A stretch of 8,274 nucleotides of DNA, from contig USKV01000053.1 of the NCBI GenBank assembly GCA_900555355.1, positions 1 through 8,274 of the forward strand. The letters run 5' to 3'. The notes beneath the pieces were generated by a model. It saw nothing but the letters and a program-made list of their open reading frames with translations, did no database searches and was not told the origin of the DNA. Source of the stretch: an uncultured Collinsella sp. Lineage in GTDB: Bacteria; Actinomycetota; Coriobacteriia; Coriobacteriales; Coriobacteriaceae. The position numbers and the translations under genes are program-made. Below, piece after piece: positions 5,618 to 8,274 of the stretch; the first letter of the stretch is position 1, and each line of letters begins with the position of its first letter.

Positions 5618-5626
5618 TGCCATACT
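5618..5626 (+). promoter_or_regulatory. Candidate extended -10 promoter of the HD/CmpB operon
   Basis: TGC followed by CATACT forms an extended -10 element (TGn plus 4/6 of the -10 consensus). There is no good -35 box. Transcription from near 5633 would give a leader of about 70 bases. Weak evidence, helped by the palindrome immediately upstream. Confidence 0.3.
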
Positions 5627-5701
5627 AATGTGTTCCATGATGTTTTTATCGATTGTGCACAGGCCGTGGCTTATCGCTGTGAGTCGCTGGAAGGAGGCAG
5701 C

Positions 5702-6238
5702 ATGTCCGATGTCGTTCGTGCCGAGAAAATCGCGCACGAGGTCGACGATGCCGCCCGCCAGCTCGCCCAGGCGGGCCGCTTGGACCTGACGCGCGAGTTT
5801 ATCCAGCATGGCGATGTGACGGTCTATACACATGTGACCTCGGTAGCGCGGGCAAGCCTGTCCTTTGCCGAGCGCCTGGGCCGCGTCGGTGTCTCGGTCG
5901 ACCGCGCCTCGTTGCTGCGCGGAGCCTTGTTACACGATTACTTTCTCTACGATTGGCACGATCCCGACCCAAGCCATCGGCTGCATGGCTTTCGCCATCC
6001 GTTTTTTGCCCTGGCGCGAGCCGAAGAGGATTTTGAGCTGACGCCGCGCGAGCGGAATATCATCGCGCGCCATATGTTTCCGCTGGTGCCAGTGCCGCCG
6101 ACGTGTCGTGAAGCTTGGATTGTATGCCTGGCAGATAAATGGTGCGCTCTGCGCGAGACGGTTGCCGGCCGCCTGCCGCGCAAGGACGAGGCGGACGATG
6201 GCATGAGTGGCGAATCGAGCGAGAAGAGGAGAGGGTAG
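5702..6238 (+). CDS. HD-domain protein (putative phosphohydrolase)
   Basis: 178 residues, soluble. The metal-binding pattern of the HD superfamily is visible: His44 (VYTHVTSVAR), His78-Asp79 (LLHDYFLYDW), further histidines in HGFRHP (95-100) and at RHMFPL (His124), and Asp145 in CLADKW. Members hydrolyse phosphate esters or nucleotides, but the substrate of this subgroup is unknown to me. The stretch REFIQHGDVTVYTH is typical of a small HD family common in Firmicutes. I chose the ATG at 5702 because AAGGAGG (5691-5697) precedes it; an in-frame ATG at 5630 has no binding site. The C-terminal 20 residues are charged and look disordered. It ends three bases before the CmpB-type gene, so the two are co-transcribed and possibly coupled. 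Confidence 0.85.
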   Translation: MSDVVRAEKIAHEVDDAARQLAQAGRLDLTREFIQHGDVTVYTHVTSVARASLSFAERLGRVGVSVDRASLLRGALLHDYFLYDWHDPDPSHRLHGFRHPFFALARAEEDFELTPRERNIIARHMFPLVPVPPTCREAWIVCLADKWCALRETVAGRLPRKDEADDGMSGESSEKRRG

Positions 6239-6241
6239 ACG

Positions 6242-7261
6242 GTGGGGACCGCGATCGACATGGCATTTGACGGCGCGACGCTTGCCGCCTGTCCGCTCTC
6301 GGCGCTGGTACTCTCGTTTGCCTTCTACGGTTTTTGCGGTTGGGCATGGGAATCGACAGTCTGCGCCATGCTCAACCACGGACGCTTTGCCAACAGCGGC
6401 TTTTTGCTGGGGCCGTGCTGCCCTATCTATGGCGCGGGCGGCATTGCCTGCTGGCTGCTGTTGCGCGGAATTCCTGACGCGTCGAGCCAGTTTGTCGCTT
6501 CAGCGCTCGTATGCAGCGTGATTGAGTACAGCGTGGGCGTGCTGCTGGAAAAAACAACAGGCGCTCGCTTTTGGGACTATTCGCACCTGCCGTTTAACCT
6601 GCACGGACGTATCTGCCTGTACTGGGCATGCGCGTTTGGCCTGGGTGCGTTGTGCATTTGTCGCGTGGTGGAGCCGGCGGTGTTGGGTCTGCTTGCCCAT
6701 CTGCCGGTGCTGATTGTGCGGCTGTCCGCCTTTATCGTCGCGGTCGCGATGATGGTCGACGCAGCGTGCTCGTTGGCGAGCTGGCGGCGTCTGTCCGATC
6801 AGCTGGAGCGTGTGCGCGCCGACCTTGCCGACCGCATCAATGAGTCGCTCGCCGATGCGTCCGACTCCATGCTCGAACGTATTCCCGATTCGGCGATCGA
6901 CTCGGTGACACAGACGCATATCCGCAGCCGTGCCGTTAACGCATGGCTGGCGGAGTTGGGCGATGCGACGCTCGATGCCCTGCGCGAGAAGGCTTCGATG
7001 CCGACGTTTATTTCGGATGGTGCTCGCGGCCTGGCGCTCGCTGCCCGCCGCGTGGCCGATGCCGCGCCGAGCATGCCGCGTCCGTCGCTCAGTCGTCGCC
7101 TTGCCGGTAAGCGCATGAGCCGTCCGGTACCGAGCGTGTCACTCAGTCGTCGTGATCTGCGCTTTTTCAATGCCTTCCCGCGTCTGCGCATCAATCGCTA
7201 CGAAGGTGTCATTCGAGCAACTAATCTCCGCGACCGCGCCCACGAGCTGTTTTGGCACTAG
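6242..7261 (+). CDS. CmpB-type membrane protein (putative ABC-transporter type IV family, PF06541-like)
   Basis: 339 residues. The N-terminal half carries five hydrophobic segments (about 17-39, 57-76, 82-103, 125-145, 147-175) and family hallmarks: YGFCGWAWES (29-38), GRFANSGFLLGPCCPIYG (47-64) and GARFWDYSHLPFNLHGRICL (107-126). The C-terminal half (about 180-339) is soluble, helical and Arg-rich, ending in a conserved-looking FFNAFPRLRINRY segment (308-320). Despite the family name there is no ATPase nearby, and the function is unknown. The start is GTG, chosen from AGGAG at 6227-6231, ten bases upstream; an ATG at 6260 is the alternative. It is the second gene of an operon with the HD-domain protein. 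No clear terminator follows; a 5-bp AGCCG/CGGCT stem at 7260-7284 is too weak to count. Confidence 0.85.
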   Translation: MGTAIDMAFDGATLAACPLSALVLSFAFYGFCGWAWESTVCAMLNHGRFANSGFLLGPCCPIYGAGGIACWLLLRGIPDASSQFVASALVCSVIEYSVGVLLEKTTGARFWDYSHLPFNLHGRICLYWACAFGLGALCICRVVEPAVLGLLAHLPVLIVRLSAFIVAVAMMVDAACSLASWRRLSDQLERVRADLADRINESLADASDSMLERIPDSAIDSVTQTHIRSRAVNAWLAELGDATLDALREKASMPTFISDGARGLALAARRVADAAPSMPRPSLSRRLAGKRMSRPVPSVSLSRRDLRFFNAFPRLRINRYEGVIRATNLRDRAHELFWH

Positions 7262-7328
7262 CCGGGATGGGTACGCTCACGGCTCCCTTGCCTGCGTATT
7301 TCCCGTTCGTTTCGCGTCCGTTGCCGCG

Positions 7329-7357
7329 CCGTTTCCAAGATTGCGGCACCGTTTCCA
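7329..7357 (+). repeat. Direct repeat CCGTTTCCA x2 upstream of amtB
   Basis: CCGTTTCCA occurs at 7329-7337 and 7349-7357, 20 bases apart (about two helical turns), so a regulator could bind both on one face. It lies in the 198-bp gap between the CmpB-type gene and amtB. I do not recognise it as a GlnR or AmtR site. GACAACG also recurs in this gap and just inside amtB (7361-7367, 7430-7436 and near 7477). Confidence 0.3.
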
Positions 7358-7388
7358 TTCGACAACGCAGCGTTTAACAACGTCGTAT

Positions 7389-7402
7389 CTGGTCTATACC
7401 AG
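7389..7402. promoter_or_regulatory. GntR/HutC-like operator candidate upstream of amtB
   Basis: CTGGTCTATACCAG has 5-bp inverted arms (CTGGT/ACCAG) and differs by one base from the core of the DasR/NagR-type site CTGGTCTAGACCAG known from actinobacteria and bacilli. It sits 57 bases before the amtB start. No good -35/-10 pair is seen in the gap; TATACC inside the site could serve as a poor -10 box. Regulation by a GntR-family protein is inferred. Confidence 0.45.
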
Positions 7403-7459
7403 TTGCCTCTCGGCCGCATTATGGGCGCCGACAACGTTCATGCGACCAAGGGGGAGCGA

Positions 7460-8274
7460 ATGTACGATACGGGATCGACAACGTTTATGCTCATCTGCAC
7501 CATGCTCGTGTTTTTAATGACACCGGGTCTGGCGTTTTTCTATGGCGGTCTGTCTAGGCGCAAAAATGTCATCAACACCATGCTCATGTGCTTTGGCGCC
7601 ATTGGTCTGGTTGGTGTGCTGTGGATTGTTGCCGGCTGGTCGCTGGCCTACGGCGGCGACGGTTCCAGCCCGTTTATTGGAGGCCTTGACCAGCTGCTGT
7701 GCCTGCCGGTGCTCGGCCAGGTGCTGCAGGCGGCCGAGGGCAATGCCGCGGACGGTGCCGTCTACCCTCAGGTCATCAACATCGCCTTCCAAATGGCTTT
7801 TGCCATGATCACGGCTGCTATCGTCACGGGCAGCCTGGCCGGCCGCGTTAAGTTTGGGGCCATGACGGCCTTCCTGGGCATTTGGCTGCTCGTGGTCTAT
7901 GCGCCGCTCGCCCACATGGTTTGGGGCGGCGAGGGCTCCTTTATCGGCGACATTATCGGCGCGCTCGACTTTGCCGGTGGCGACGTGGTGCACATCTCGT
8001 CCGGTCTCACGGGTCTGATTCTTTGCTTAATGCTCGGCCGTCGTCGCGGCTTTGGCATGGTGAGCTACCGTCCGCATAACGTGCCGTTTGTGGCGCTGGG
8101 CGCCGGGCTGCTTTGGTTTGGCTGGTTTGGCTTTAACGGCGGCAGCGAGTTTAAGGCCGACGCCGTGGCGGCGCTTGCCATCCTCAACACCGTGACGGCC
8201 AGCGCGGCGGGCATGGTCTCGTGGCTTGTCGTCGAGCGCGTGCATACCGGTCGCCCCACGCTGGTGGGTGCCAG
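7460..8274 (+). CDS. amtB: Ammonium transporter AmtB/Mep family, C-terminus cut off by window edge
   Basis: Membrane channel for ammonium uptake; 271 residues are visible and the frame is open to the end. Family landmarks by comparison with E. coli AmtB: SRRKN after the first segment (32-36), the pore Phe114 (QMAFAMIT), APLAHMVWGG (148-157) with Trp155, GALDFAGGDVVHIS (167-180) with Asp170 and the first pore histidine His178, RPHNVPFV (204-211), and WFGFNGGS (222-229) with Ser229. The second pore histidine and the tail that binds GlnK are beyond the edge. The start at 7460 follows GGGGGAG (7450-7456). There is no signal peptide extension of the E. coli kind. A PII gene often lies downstream of amtB but cannot be seen here. 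Confidence 0.95.
   Translation, partial: MYDTGSTTFMLICTMLVFLMTPGLAFFYGGLSRRKNVINTMLMCFGAIGLVGVLWIVAGWSLAYGGDGSSPFIGGLDQLLCLPVLGQVLQAAEGNAADGAVYPQVINIAFQMAFAMITAAIVTGSLAGRVKFGAMTAFLGIWLLVVYAPLAHMVWGGEGSFIGDIIGALDFAGGDVVHISSGLTGLILCLMLGRRRGFGMVSYRPHNVPFVALGAGLLWFGWFGFNGGSEFKADAVAALAILNTVTASAAGMVSWLVVERVHTGRPTLVGA

Noticed and set aside
5630..5701. Upstream start for the HD-domain gene, adding 24 residues
   Set aside because: No ribosome binding site precedes 5630, the extra residues do not fit the family, and AAGGAGG points to 5702.
7260..7284. Terminator after the CmpB-type gene
   Set aside because: The stem is only 5 bp with a 15-base loop and no U-run follows.
7514..7993. A 159-codon minus-strand frame opposite amtB
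   Set aside because: It is antisense to a well-conserved channel gene and its composition (His, Gln, Arg and Ala rich) is typical of a shadow frame.

Overview
The window most resembles the chromosome of a gut coriobacterium (Actinomycetota), with Collinsella or a close relative as my best guess. This rests on the GC-rich third codon positions, strong AGGAGG-type ribosome binding sites, an actinobacterial GluBCD-type glutamate transporter, and A/T-richer intergenic stretches carrying short palindromic repeats. The genus is inferred from overall appearance, not from a marker gene. I see no tRNA, rRNA, CRISPR array, transposase or replication origin.

Layout. Positions 1-3120 (minus strand) hold a four-gene ABC transporter operon, read from right to left as gluB (Tat-type lipoprotein binding protein), gluC and gluD (permeases), and gluA (ATPase, cut by the window edge). 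A good sigma-70-type promoter lies at 3164-3193. A strong hairpin between gluB and gluC probably sets more binding protein than membrane subunits. Positions 3121-3691 form a 570-bp gene-poor region. It holds a possible 12-codon Tyr/Phe-Phe mini-ORF with an excellent ribosome binding site followed at once by a 14-bp hairpin, short GGGACAGG-type repeats, two related palindromic units of identical geometry, and the terminator of the next gene.

Positions 3692-5473 (minus strand) encode a 593-residue protein of the 1-deoxy-D-xylulose-5-phosphate synthase family. It keeps the thiamine diphosphate machinery, but aligned to E. coli DXS it lacks both arginines that hold the phosphate of glyceraldehyde 3-phosphate. 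This is the most interesting observation here: the acceptor substrate may not be that of classical DXS.

Divergently, positions 5702-7261 (plus strand) hold a two-gene unit: a small HD-domain phosphohydrolase-like protein and a CmpB-type (PF06541-like) membrane protein. Positions 7460-8274 hold the first 271 codons of an AmtB ammonium channel, preceded by a candidate GntR-type operator.

Together the glu operon and amtB give a nitrogen and amino acid uptake theme at the two ends. The DXS-like enzyme and the HD/CmpB pair between them have no visible pathway partners in the window.
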